Origin: Phascolarctobacterium sp.
Lineage (GTDB): Bacteria > Bacillota > Negativicutes > Acidaminococcales > Acidaminococcaceae
Assembly (NCBI GenBank): GCA_003150755.1
Contig: QAMT01000005.1
Location: forward strand, 73,038-137,037
DNA length: 64,000 nt
Direction: 5' to 3'
In this document: positions 35,501 to 42,876 of the stretch, one piece after another
How the letters are laid out: each line of letters opens with the position of its first letter
How positions within the stretch are numbered: the first letter of the stretch is position 1
Notes under the pieces: model-generated
Seen by the model: the letters and a program-made list of their open reading frames with translations, nothing else
Database searches by the model: none
Told to the model about the DNA's origin: nothing
Position numbers and translations under genes: made by a program

Positions 35501-35633
35501 CGCTTACGATAGGCATATCAACGTCAGGGTTAAGGTCAACGCCGATTTCCGGATAGCAGCGGATGCCGAATACTACCAAAAGCAAAATCAGCATGGTAGT
35601 AAAAACCGGCCGGCGGATAAATGTACCTATCAT
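32553..35633 (-). CDS. RND-family efflux pump, inner-membrane subunit (AcrB/MdtB-like)
   Basis: Proton-driven tripartite pump subunit of 1026 aa that expels drugs or lipophilic compounds. It starts with FIRRPVFTTMLILLLVVFG, has two large periplasmic loops, and twelve membrane helices in two halves. The proton-relay acidic residues lie in the helix GILIDDAIVVIENI (ALSLAVGILIDDAIV), matching AcrB D407-D408. A second-half segment GLVTKNAILLIDYANQ matches the conserved lysine helix. The start used is the ATG at 35633; a TTG at 35639 overlaps the adaptor stop. It is coupled to the adaptor gene. No outer-membrane factor gene is adjacent. Confidence 0.95.
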   Translation of the reverse strand: MIGTFIRRPVFTTMLILLLVVFGIRCYPEIGVDLNPDVDMPIVSVRVTYDGASPEEMETLITKPIENRVSQVAGYKTISSTVLEGYSETVLEFNMGVDPQDMASEVREKVASVRNRLPDDIDEPVVQTVDLTSQSIVAYTFSSESRSRGEIRRLIEDNILDEMQMVEGVAEVTAVGASQRVIRLVAKPDKLMEYGISFQDLLNKVDDENYNTPGGKAKNHDMEITVRTIGKYNNIDDVKKVVIANHNGKAVYIGDVADVIDGWEDEDTFASANGVPCVMTFVRKQSKTNTVDVTDRVNAKMEELKQRVIPPDIKVDIVRDQSTYVRENIADVWNTIFFGGALALFITYMFLGNFRATVIGGLCIPTSIIATFFMMKAMDFTLNNMSLMALSLAVGILIDDAIVVIENIFRHIEMGKTPFVAAKEATEEISLAILATSLSLMAVFVPVGSMGEIIGQYFKQFGLTVAFAIAFSTLVAFSLTPMVSAYWIKEEKPGESHRNKYLQLALDKFENGFQIFRDLYSGIMEAALNNPKKVIAAGFISLALNIVLLPFVGTEYQPTYDSGEFSVKFKAPIGTSMEKTVELATPLQQAITSMPEVKIAALNIGNGRNPVNQGSIDIRLIPSNERERSMQQIMDDLRADAHNVEGLSVTVVSNQGRGRGDSRPVQVGLRGTDIKQLKEYALELADLVRKVPGATDVDISDSDEQPEILIRLDQARASLLGLDSYSVGEVVEMAFMGKSTDNSFTIGDNDYDIILQLPQSERTDINDVKNLRVSSPDGQFIRLGDIADITLGSGPTRIEREDKQRQIVVYANTVGTSPGELIRKIETELIPGMNLPQGYNYKLIGEADTMARSFNEIVKAIVLAVVVVYMVLAAQFESFSQPLIIMASLPFAVVGAVLGLLMAGQTANMMSMIGFTMLLGLVTKNAILLIDYANQQREKGLDIRSATLEACSLRLRPILMTTLSTILGMLPIAMGIGEGAELRQSMGVVLVGGLITSTLLTLLVVPVVYMEFEQWKAKHYKTAKEA

Positions 35634-35635
35634 AA

Positions 35636-36754
35636 TCAATTACCTGCCTTATCAGTAACTATCCTGCTGCCCTCACGCAGCTTATTGTGCCCTTCGGTTA
35701 CAATTTCTTCATCTCCGTTAAGTCCGCTTAAAACTTCGGCAATTTTATCATTGGTATAGCCAATGTCAAGCACCTGGCGGCGTACCGTGCCGTCATCGTT
35801 GACAACAAAAACTGTTTTCTGGTCGTCTCGCATTACAATGGCAAAAACCGGTATCGTCAGCACGTTTTCCTTCGGCAGCGCCGTTAAACGTACCGTTGCA
35901 AAAACGCCCGCCAAAAGCCCTTCCGTATTATCCACGCTCACTTCTGCCGCAAAGGTATGCGCCGGTAAATCCGCCACCGGGGCGATGCGCGTTATTTTAC
36001 CGATTATTTTATGACCAGCAAAAGCAGGCAAATCAATTTCCGCTTCGTTGCCAACTGCAACACCGCTGATATTTCCTTCCGGAATGTTGATAACAGTTTT
36101 TAAAACGCTGATATCCGCCACAGCAAAAAGCGGCGTGCCAGCAGTGGCATAATAACCCTCCTGATGATAGCGTTTGGAAATAATGCCGTCAGCCGGAGCA
36201 ACAACAACCGTACCTGCCGACTGCGACTCCATAGCCTGCAAAGTGCCCTGCGCCGCATGCAGCTTAGCCTGCGCATTATCGCGCGCAAAAGCGTAATCAT
36301 CCGCTACCTGCTGCGAAACAGCACCCTGCTCATACAGTTTGCTGTAACGCGCAAGGTCGCGTTCTGCCTTACGCAAATTAGTCTGCGCATCCATATAATT
36401 ACCACGCGCTTCCAGCAAATTGGCATCCGTGTCGCGCTGCTCCAGTTCCGCCAGCACCTGCCCTTTAACAACGCGGTCGCCCTCGTTAACATAAACGCGC
36501 TCCACACGCCCGTCAACCTTGGCAGCCACATCCGCCTGCCATTCCGGGTCAAGGCTGCCGCTGAACTCCAGCTCCGGCACAATCGTCTGACGCTCAGGGC
36601 GTGCCGTAACAACACTCACAGCCTGCGTGCGCGACATTCTCTCCGCACGCTCGCGGTCCGCCTGAATATTATCATAAATACGGTAACAAACTATCAAAAT
36701 AACGGCAACGCAGATTGCCAGCAGTATCTTCATATTCCGGTTATGCAAATCCAT
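35636..36754 (-). CDS. RND efflux periplasmic adaptor (AcrA/MdtA-like)
   Basis: Membrane fusion protein that bridges the RND pump and an outer-membrane channel. N-terminal membrane anchor MKILLAICVAVILIVCYRIY, then lipoyl halves (VAAKVDGRVERVYVNEGDRV and VVAPADGIISKRYHQEGYY), a coiled-coil hairpin between them (about 105-170), and the beta-barrel and membrane-proximal domains to residue 370. No lipobox cysteine, so it is anchored by the helix. Length 372 aa is normal. The start follows GGAGG. Confidence 0.95.
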   Translation of the reverse strand: MDLHNRNMKILLAICVAVILIVCYRIYDNIQADRERAERMSRTQAVSVVTARPERQTIVPELEFSGSLDPEWQADVAAKVDGRVERVYVNEGDRVVKGQVLAELEQRDTDANLLEARGNYMDAQTNLRKAERDLARYSKLYEQGAVSQQVADDYAFARDNAQAKLHAAQGTLQAMESQSAGTVVVAPADGIISKRYHQEGYYATAGTPLFAVADISVLKTVINIPEGNISGVAVGNEAEIDLPAFAGHKIIGKITRIAPVADLPAHTFAAEVSVDNTEGLLAGVFATVRLTALPKENVLTIPVFAIVMRDDQKTVFVVNDDGTVRRQVLDIGYTNDKIAEVLSGLNGDEEIVTEGHNKLREGSRIVTDKAGN

Positions 36755-36806
36755 TGCTCTACCTCCGCCGATAATTTCTGTTTATCCTGAAAGTATAATT
36801 ACTTAT

Positions 36807-36836
36807 ATTATATAACCTTGCGCCAGCCCTTCGCAA
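36807..36836 (-). promoter_or_regulatory. Promoter of the RND efflux operon
   Basis: TTGCGA-N18-TATAAT on the minus strand, 53 bases before the adaptor start. The adjacent stretch toward rarA holds several CTTG / CAAG half-sites that might bind a regulator; this is not certain. Confidence 0.55.
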
Positions 36837-36889
36837 CAAAACATTGCACGCTTGTTAAAGCAAGTGTAAATAACTTGTAATTTTTATGC

Positions 36890-36918
36890 TTGCACTAAAA
36901 CGCGCGCCAAACTATAAT
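36890..36918 (+). promoter_or_regulatory. Promoter of rarA
   Basis: TTGCAC-N17-TATAAT on the plus strand. The leader to the rarA start would be only about 12 bases long and begins right at the GGGAGGAG ribosome site. Confidence 0.7.
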
Positions 36919-36937
36919 GGCATTGGGAGGAGATATT

Positions 36938-38263
36938 ATGGAAGCCCTGTCACTTTTTGAAAACAACCTGTCACAACCGCTGGCCGCACGCCTGCGCCCG
37001 CAAACGCTTGATGAATACGTCGGGCAAACCCACCTTTTAGGCAAAGGCATGGTGCTGCGCCGCCTTATTGAAAGCGACCAGATTTCCTCCATGATTTTCT
37101 GGGGCCCGCCGGGCGTCGGCAAAACCACGCTGGCGCGGATTATAGCCAACTCAACCAAAGCAGCCTTTATAGATTTTTCTGCCGTTACCAGCGGCATTAA
37201 AGAAATACGCAACGTTATGCAAAAGGCAGAAGACAACCGCCGTTACGGCGAAAAAACTATTGTTTTTGTAGACGAAATACACCGTTTTAACAAAGCGCAG
37301 CAGGATGCCTTTTTGCCTTTTGTGGAAAAGGGCAGCATTATTTTAATCGGCGCAACGACGGAAAATCCTTCATTTGAAGTTAACAGCGCACTTTTAAGCC
37401 GCTGCAAGGTTTTTGTGCTGCAAGCGCTGCAAACCGGTGAACTTGTTCAGCTTTTAAAACGCGCGCTGACTGATGAAAAAGGCTTCGGCAGCCAGCAGAT
37501 ACAAATTGATGACGAACTTTTGGAAATGATTGCCGTATTTGCCAACGGCGACGCCAGGACAGCGCTTTCGACACTGGAAATGGCGGTGCTGAACGGCGAA
37601 GTTGACAGCAGCGGCGCAACAACGGTAACACGCGAAACCTTAGAGCAATGCACATCTAAAAAATCGCTGCTGTATGATAAAACCGGCGAAGAACATTATA
37701 ACTTGATTTCGGCACTACATAAATCCATGCGCAATTCTGACCCCGATGCCGCTGTTTACTGGCTGGCGCGTATGCTGGAAGCAGGCGAAGATCCGCTTTA
37801 TATCGCGCGGCGCGTAACACGCTTTGCCAGCGAAGACATCGGCCTGGCCGACCCCAAAGCGCTGGAAATTGCTGTTGCCGCTTATCAGGCCTGCCACTTT
37901 ATCGGCATGCCGGAATGCAGCGTGCATTTAACGCAGGCCGTTGTGTACATGTCTGTTGCGCCAAAATCCAACGCGCTTTATATGGCTTATGAACACGCTA
38001 AAAAGGATGCCGTCAAACAACTGGCTGAACCTGTACCGCTTGTTATACGCAACGCCCCTACCAAACTTATGAAAGAACTGAACTACGGCAAAGGCTACCA
38101 ATATGCGCACAACACCGAAGAAAAACTGACAAATATGCAATGCCTGCCTGATTCTCTTATTGGCACAACCTATTACCACCCAACCACGCAGGGATTAGAA
38201 GCGCGTGTCAAAGCGCGTTTGGAAGAAATAAAACGCTGGAAGAAACAGCATAGCGAAAAATAA
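36938..38263 (+). CDS. rarA: Replication-associated recombination protein A (RarA/MgsA)
   Basis: AAA+ ATPase that acts at stalled replication forks, related to clamp-loader subunits and RuvB. Walker A GPPGVGKTTLA (about residues 50-60), Walker B IVFVDEIHRFNKAQQDA, sensor 1 GATTENPSFEVN and the arginine-finger region LSRCKVF are present. The C-terminal tetramerisation domain has DPLYIARRVTRFASEDIGLAD. Length 441 aa is normal. ATG at 38938-type alternatives were not needed: the one used follows GGGAGGAG. It is one of few plus-strand genes here. Confidence 0.95.
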   Translation: MEALSLFENNLSQPLAARLRPQTLDEYVGQTHLLGKGMVLRRLIESDQISSMIFWGPPGVGKTTLARIIANSTKAAFIDFSAVTSGIKEIRNVMQKAEDNRRYGEKTIVFVDEIHRFNKAQQDAFLPFVEKGSIILIGATTENPSFEVNSALLSRCKVFVLQALQTGELVQLLKRALTDEKGFGSQQIQIDDELLEMIAVFANGDARTALSTLEMAVLNGEVDSSGATTVTRETLEQCTSKKSLLYDKTGEEHYNLISALHKSMRNSDPDAAVYWLARMLEAGEDPLYIARRVTRFASEDIGLADPKALEIAVAAYQACHFIGMPECSVHLTQAVVYMSVAPKSNALYMAYEHAKKDAVKQLAEPVPLVIRNAPTKLMKELNYGKGYQYAHNTEEKLTNMQCLPDSLIGTTYYHPTTQGLEARVKARLEEIKRWKKQHSEK

Positions 38264-38275
38264 ATACCTTAAAGT

Positions 38276-38322
38276 AAAAAATCCAAAGCACTACTTTACG
38301 TAATGCTTTGGATTTTTATTTT
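38276..38322 (+). terminator. Terminator after rarA
   Basis: Stem AAATCCAAAGCA / TGCTTTGGATTT followed by TTATTTT, 13 bases past the rarA stop. Confidence 0.85.
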
Positions 38323-38336
38323 ATAATTACAAACAA

Positions 38337-38486
38337 AACAACAAAGGATTGTACTGTAAAGCGATGAGCAAAACTGTGGCGGCTCACATCAAAACTTCTT
38401 CCTTAATAAGTCCGGCTGCGAAGCCCGGACGGAATCGAAGGAGCCACAGCATTTTGCATCGCTGCAACAGTGCAACCTTTGCTGTT
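38337..38486. ncRNA. Long-hairpin structured RNA, candidate 6S RNA
   Basis: About 150 bases that fold end to end: the outer arms AACAACAAAGG and CCTTTGCTGTT pair, then TTGTACTGT with ACAGTGCAA, AGCGATG with CATCGCT, GCAAAA with TTTTGC, CTGTGGC and GGCTC with GAGCC and ACAG. The middle opens into an internal bubble, and the tip is a GTCCGG / CCGGAC hairpin. A long rod with a central bubble is the shape of 6S RNA, and in Bacillus the 6S gene lies close to the rarA homologue. No reading frame fits. Strand is not settled: both directions have T-rich tails, and pairing is equally good. Identity as 6S is inference. Confidence 0.5.
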
Positions 38487-38525
38487 CTTTATTATCTTTA
38501 TTAAATTAATTATTTCATGCTTATT

Positions 38526-39764
38526 TTAAAAATAAACCTTTTTATCAACCGGCGCGGTAGATGCTATCAGCTTGCCTTTACGGTAATTGCGCAGCACCGG
38601 CACATCGTAATTAAGCGCATCATACCAGTTTTTAGCGTCCAAAATTACAAAGTTAGCGTCTTTGCCTTTGGCAATGCCGTATTCATCACCCAAATGCAAA
38701 GTGCGGGCAGCATTTTCCGTAACAAATTTGTAAGAATTGCAAATTTCTTCATAGCCAAGCATGTGCCCGGTGTACAGCCCCATAAATACCTGGTCGCGCA
38801 TTTTGCCGTTGCCCAGCGGGTTCCACGGGTCAAAAATATCATCAGAGCCAAAAGAAACATTCAAACCTTCGGCTGTAAGCTCTTTTACGCGCGTCATGCT
38901 GCGGCGTTTGGGATAGGTATCAACCCTGCCGCCCAAATGCACGTTAACGCAGGGATTAGCCACAAAGTTAATACCGGAAAGTTTAAGCAAACGCATTAAA
39001 CGAATCATATAAGCGTTGTTGTAACTGTGCATAGCAGTTGTGTGCGATGCCGTTACCATATCGCCCATGCCGGTTTCATAAGCGCGTGCAGCAACCGTTT
39101 CCAACCCGCGGGAAGCCTCATCATCAATTTCATCGCAATGCACGTCGATAAGCTTGCCGTATTTTTGCGCCAGTTCAAAACAAATATTCAAAGATTCTAC
39201 CGAATATTCGCGGGTAAACTCAAAATGCGGAATAGCACCGGCTGCATCAGCGCCCATTTTCAAAGATTCTTCCAAAAGCTCACGCCCATGCGGATAGCTT
39301 AAAATTCCGTACTGCGGAAAGGCGACAATCTGAATATCAATGTAATCCTTAACCTCATCACGCAGCTCTAAAATAGCCTGCAACGCAGTCAGTTTAGGGT
39401 CGTTAATATCCACGTGAGTGCGCACATACTGAATACCGTTGCCAGCCTGCAAGCGGATAGCCTTATTTACACGCTCTTTAACCTCCTCTTTGGTCAGAAA
39501 AGGTTTGTATTCTTCCCAGCGCTGAATGCCTTCAAATAACGTACCGGAAAGATTCCAGTGAGGGCGCCCCGCAGTCAGGCAGGTGTCAAGATGCACATGC
39601 GACTCTACAAACGGCGGCAGTACCATTTTACCGGCGCAGTCAGAGATAATTTCTTCGCCGGGCAGCGGTTCTAGCTGGGGTGCAATAGCAGCAAATTTTC
39701 CGTCTGTTACGCGGATATCCACCGTTTCAGTGGCGTTAGCCAGATAAAGATTTTGAAGCAGCAT
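38526..39764 (-). CDS. codA: Cytosine deaminase (CodA-like)
   Basis: Cytoplasmic metal-dependent amidohydrolase that converts cytosine to uracil and ammonia. The N-terminal metal motif ESHVHLDTC (HxH), RTHVDINDPKL, DVHCDEIDD with catalytic glutamate, ASHTTAMHS and FGSDDIFDPWNPLG (metal aspartate) follow the CodA order. Length 412 aa matches E. coli CodA (about 427). It lies 27 bases after codB in a codB-codA unit for pyrimidine salvage. Confidence 0.93.
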   Translation of the reverse strand: MLLQNLYLANATETVDIRVTDGKFAAIAPQLEPLPGEEIISDCAGKMVLPPFVESHVHLDTCLTAGRPHWNLSGTLFEGIQRWEEYKPFLTKEEVKERVNKAIRLQAGNGIQYVRTHVDINDPKLTALQAILELRDEVKDYIDIQIVAFPQYGILSYPHGRELLEESLKMGADAAGAIPHFEFTREYSVESLNICFELAQKYGKLIDVHCDEIDDEASRGLETVAARAYETGMGDMVTASHTTAMHSYNNAYMIRLMRLLKLSGINFVANPCVNVHLGGRVDTYPKRRSMTRVKELTAEGLNVSFGSDDIFDPWNPLGNGKMRDQVFMGLYTGHMLGYEEICNSYKFVTENAARTLHLGDEYGIAKGKDANFVILDAKNWYDALNYDVPVLRNYRKGKLIASTAPVDKKVYF

Positions 39765-39791
39765 AACAAATCCGTCCTTTCTTAAAACCTG

Positions 39792-41033
39792 TTATTTATC
39801 CGAGTTGCCGAACATTCTGCCGATAAAGAAGAATACCGCAGCAACCACCATTGCGTTGATAGCTGCAATACCCCATTGCAGCAGGTTTGCCGCAACCGCA
39901 CCTACCACAATACCGGCAATATTGAACCAGTTGATAGTGTATTCCTGAAAATCATCCTGGAATTTATTGTGGTTGAAAAAGTAATCCAAAATAACGATAA
40001 TGCCGATAGGCGGCAGAGCGCAGTTAAGAATGCTCAGCCAGCTTACAAAATTGTAATACAGCCAGATAGCAAGGCCAGTGCCAACGATACCGGAAATCCA
40101 GGTCGTCCATTTCATACGGATTTTGGAAATATTGGAAATAGCAAGTCCGCCGGTGTACAGCGCATTATTATTGGTAGTCCAGATATTTGCGCCCAATACA
40201 ATCAGCGCAGGAATTGCCAAACCCTGGGCAATCATAACATAAAAAATATCATCCTTTCCGGTATAAGCGCCGCCAACAGCGCCAAAACAAAACATCAGCG
40301 AGTTGCCTAAAAAGAAAGCGATAACCGTCGTCCATACTGCAATGCTGCTGTTTTTGGCAAAGCGGATAAAGTTAGGGGTAGCTGTACCGCCCGAAATAAA
40401 CGAACCAATTACATAACCGATGCCGGTAAACAAAGTAATCTGACCGGCAGACTGCGCAAAGATATAAGCCAGGCCGCCGCCTTCAACAGTTGCCGTAACC
40501 ATCGAATAAACGCCCAAAACAATAATCAGCGGCACCGAAATATAACTTACAATTTCCAAAGCTTTCATGCCGGTAGCAGCGGTAGCCGTCATTAAAAGAC
40601 CGGCAATAACAGTCAGCGTCCATTCATCCAACCCGATAATCCCGGCAGCCGGAATAGAAAACATTGCTACGCCAACGCCAAACCAGCCAATCTGGGTAAA
40701 ACCCAAAATAAAAGATGACAGATAAGAACCTTTGCTGCCAAAAGTACGGCGGCACAAAAGGTCCATATTAAGGCCGGTTTTAGAGCCTATAAAAGCCAAT
40801 ATGCCGCAATATGCAGAAAGAATAAAACCGCCAATCAGGCACGCCCACACAAAGCCGGAGAAATCAAGCCCGTTGCCAAGTTTAGCGCCGACACTCATGC
40901 TGGCAGAGAAAAACGTAAAGCCCAGCATGACGAAAAACATCTGCCAAAAGCCTTTACGCGCCGAATCAGGCACAGCCTCCAGTGAATAATCAGCATCCAC
41001 CACAGCAGATGTGTTTTGTTTGGTTTCTTCCAT
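39792..41033 (-). CDS. codB: Cytosine permease (NCS1 family)
   Basis: Inner-membrane transporter of 413 aa with about twelve helices, of the NCS1 nucleobase:cation symporter family. Family features include the N-terminal DYSLEAVPDSARKGFWQMFFVMLG, GAKLGNGLDFSGFVWACLIGG and the TTNNNALYTGGLAISN stretch close to codA-linked CodB proteins. Being directly upstream of codA it most likely imports cytosine. Start follows GGGAAGGTGG. Confidence 0.92.
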   Translation of the reverse strand: MEETKQNTSAVVDADYSLEAVPDSARKGFWQMFFVMLGFTFFSASMSVGAKLGNGLDFSGFVWACLIGGFILSAYCGILAFIGSKTGLNMDLLCRRTFGSKGSYLSSFILGFTQIGWFGVGVAMFSIPAAGIIGLDEWTLTVIAGLLMTATAATGMKALEIVSYISVPLIIVLGVYSMVTATVEGGGLAYIFAQSAGQITLFTGIGYVIGSFISGGTATPNFIRFAKNSSIAVWTTVIAFFLGNSLMFCFGAVGGAYTGKDDIFYVMIAQGLAIPALIVLGANIWTTNNNALYTGGLAISNISKIRMKWTTWISGIVGTGLAIWLYYNFVSWLSILNCALPPIGIIVILDYFFNHNKFQDDFQEYTINWFNIAGIVVGAVAANLLQWGIAAINAMVVAAVFFFIGRMFGNSDK

Positions 41034-41304
41034 TGATTATTACCACCTTCCCAAAAATAAACCTTACGGGAGCCTCAACGCCCAATATGCAGCAAAATTT
41101 TTGCATGCAGCCCCCTTACACACCTAATATACTATATCATCACAACAGCAGCTTGTCTACCTGTTATAATATATAAAATTATCCATTTTTTAATCTTCAA
41201 TTTTTATATTTTCAAAACGACTTTTTAGCGCTTCAAGTGCGTTTCAAGCTGTTTTTAGCATTAGCTGAAAACCACTTCGTTACCCTGGATAGTGCGCTAA
41301 AACA
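41034..41304 (-). promoter_or_regulatory. codB upstream region with promoter and untranslated leader
   Basis: A promoter TAGACA-N17-TATAGT lies at 41131-41159 (minus), giving a leader of about 90 bases before codB. The leader can form a short hairpin GCAAAA / TTTTGC and contains GGGGGCTGC and GGCTCCC stretches that could pair, but it does not match a purine, PRPP or preQ1 riboswitch that I know. Upstream of the promoter the stretch is AT-rich and holds no gene. Confidence 0.5.
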
Positions 41305-41338
41305 ACAAAAAAGCCGTAACCACAAACGTGATTACGAC
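41305..41338 (-). terminator. Terminator of the tRNA-Leu pair
   Basis: Minus-strand stem GTCGTAATCAC / GTGGTTACGGC (with G-U pairs) followed by TTTTTTG, about 75 bases past the last tRNA. Confidence 0.75.
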
Positions 41339-41411
41339 TACTGTTGCTAATCCTATATCTCTGCAAACCCGCGCCACATGGGCACTTTAAGGTTTACTGA
41401 AAATTTTTAAA

Positions 41412-41495
41412 TGGTGCGGTTGGTGGGATTTGAACCCACACGGGTCTCCCCGCCACCCCCTCAAGATGGTGCGTCTGCCGTTCCGCCACAACCGC
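41412..41495 (-). tRNA. tRNA-Leu (anticodon GAG)
   Basis: Acceptor GCGGTTG pairs with CAACCGC; anticodon stem CCATC / GGTGG around the loop TTGAGGG gives anticodon GAG. A long variable arm marks a class II tRNA, and CCA is encoded. Its anticodon pairs with the CTC specifier in the leuA T-box of this window. Confidence 0.93.
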
Positions 41496-41523
41496 ATTGG
41501 GGTAAAACGTTATAAAATTAAAA

Positions 41524-41609
41524 TGGTGCGGTAGAGAGGATTTGAACCTCCACGGGGTTGCCCCCACTAGCTCCTGAGGCTAGCGCGTCTGCCGTTCCGC
41601 CACTACCGC
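41524..41609 (-). tRNA. tRNA-Leu (anticodon CAG)
   Basis: Acceptor GCGGTAG pairs with CTACCGC; anticodon stem CTAGC / GCTAG around CTCAGGA gives anticodon CAG. Long variable arm and encoded CCA. First of two tandem tRNA-Leu genes. Confidence 0.95.
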
Positions 41610-41622
41610 GTCAACATTGATA

Positions 41623-41651
41623 ATTATAGCGCTTAAACAAGCATCTGTCAA
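41623..41651 (-). promoter_or_regulatory. Consensus promoter of the tRNA-Leu pair
   Basis: Exact TTGACA-N17-TATAAT on the minus strand; the -35 overlaps the stop codon of the lytic transglycosylase gene. Confidence 0.85.
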
Positions 41652-42262
41652 TAGTTTTTTATCTTATTTTTATAAAAAAGATAATATTTGTCGCGGTCAC
41701 GTAAAACTTTTTTTACATATTCGCGCGTATCTGGGTAAGGAATGTCCTCGATACGGTTAAAAGCATAGTCCCAGCCGTTTTCCTGCATCCACGCGCGCGT
41801 GTTACCGCGCCCTGCGTTATAGGCAATCATCATCAGCACCCAGTTGCGCTGAAACTCATATTCAAGCTCACCAAGATACCAACAGCCAAGGCGCACATTA
41901 TATTCCGGCGTATGCAGCGCATCAAGGTCAAAGTAGCCCAGCCCCATCTGGCTTGCAATCCACTGGCCGGTTTCCGGCATTATCTGCATCAGCCCAACCG
42001 CACCTGCGTGCGATACTGCCTCCGTATCAAAGCCGCTTTCATTTTTTATTACCGCAGCAACCAAAAACGGGTCAATTTTATTTTTAGAACTGTATTCCAA
42101 AATTTCTTCCTGATACGGCCACATATAAACAAAGCGCATCTGCACCGCTTCGCTGTTCCATATTTTCAGGCAGCCTTCACCGATGATGAAAAACGCAACG
42201 GCAACCATCAAAAGTTTTACTGTCCATCTGTCCAGCAGCTTTTTCTTTTTGCGTCTTGCCAA
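41648..42262 (-). CDS. Membrane-anchored lytic transglycosylase (SLT domain)
   Basis: Cuts the glycan strands of peptidoglycan in the periplasm. A basic N-terminus (ARRKKKKLLDRW) precedes one membrane helix (LLMVAVAFFIIGEGCLKIW), then the SLT domain with catalytic glutamate about E75 in IKNESGF, VGLMQIMPET and MIAYNAG. It ends with PDTREYVKKVLRDRDKYY, usual for Slt70-like small members. Best start is a TTG at 42262 just past the coaE stop, with GGAGG nine bases upstream inside coaE; longer frames would overlap coaE by many codons. Confidence 0.87.
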   Translation of the reverse strand: MARRKKKKLLDRWTVKLLMVAVAFFIIGEGCLKIWNSEAVQMRFVYMWPYQEEILEYSSKNKIDPFLVAAVIKNESGFDTEAVSHAGAVGLMQIMPETGQWIASQMGLGYFDLDALHTPEYNVRLGCWYLGELEYEFQRNWVLMMIAYNAGRGNTRAWMQENGWDYAFNRIEDIPYPDTREYVKKVLRDRDKYYLFYKNKIKNY

Positions 42263-42266
42263 GCCA

Positions 42267-42866
42267 CTACTCCTCCGACGTAATTTTTTTCCATGCTGCG
42301 GCAACAGCTTTTTCCGTTTCGCCAAAAGTGCCGCTGTTATCAATTACAAGGTCTGCATAGGCGCGTTTTTCTTCAAGCGTCATCTGCGCCGCAATGCGCG
42401 CCTTAACTTCTTCGCGCGTCATGTTGCTGCGCGCCATGGCACGCTCTATCTGCGTTTCGCTGTCAACAGCAACAAGCCATACCACGTCTACCTTTTTATG
42501 CCAGCCGCATTCAATCAACAGCGGCACGTCAAGCACTGCTGCAGGCAGGTTTTTGCTGCGGCAATCAGCCACAAAACTTTGCGCCGCTGCCAGCACATTT
42601 TTATGGATAATTCCTTCCAACTTTTTCAGTGCTTCTTTATCATGAAAAACAAGTTCCGCCATTTTCGGGCGGTTAAGCTCGCCGCCGTCCGTCAAATATT
42701 CCAGCCCGAAGGCTGCGGCAATTTCATTCAGCGCCGCACGACCGCGCGCCACAACGGCACGGCTTTCGGCGTCGGCGTCAAACACCGGCGCACCAAGGCT
42801 GCGCAGCAAATTTGCTATTGTGCTTTTTCCGGAAGCAATGCCCCCGGTTAACCCTATTACCTTCAT
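42267..42866 (-). CDS. coaE: Dephospho-CoA kinase
   Basis: Last step of coenzyme A synthesis: phosphorylates dephospho-CoA with ATP. P-loop GLTGGIASGKST (about residues 5-16), FDADAESRAVVARG, the VLDVPLLIECGW motif and the lid region ARSNMTREEVKARIAAQM. Length 199 aa is normal. It follows mutM by 10 bases; polA-mutM-coaE is a common Firmicute order. Confidence 0.95.
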   Translation of the reverse strand: MKVIGLTGGIASGKSTIANLLRSLGAPVFDADAESRAVVARGRAALNEIAAAFGLEYLTDGGELNRPKMAELVFHDKEALKKLEGIIHKNVLAAAQSFVADCRSKNLPAAVLDVPLLIECGWHKKVDVVWLVAVDSETQIERAMARSNMTREEVKARIAAQMTLEEKRAYADLVIDNSGTFGETEKAVAAAWKKITSEE

Positions 42867-42876
42867 TTTTTCACCG

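Noticed and set aside
41034..41130. Purine, PRPP or preQ1 riboswitch ahead of codB
   Set aside because: The conserved core sequences of these classes are not present in the leader.
42263..42343. Longer lytic transglycosylase start
   Set aside because: It would overlap coaE by about 77 bases; the TTG at 42262 follows a good ribosome site.
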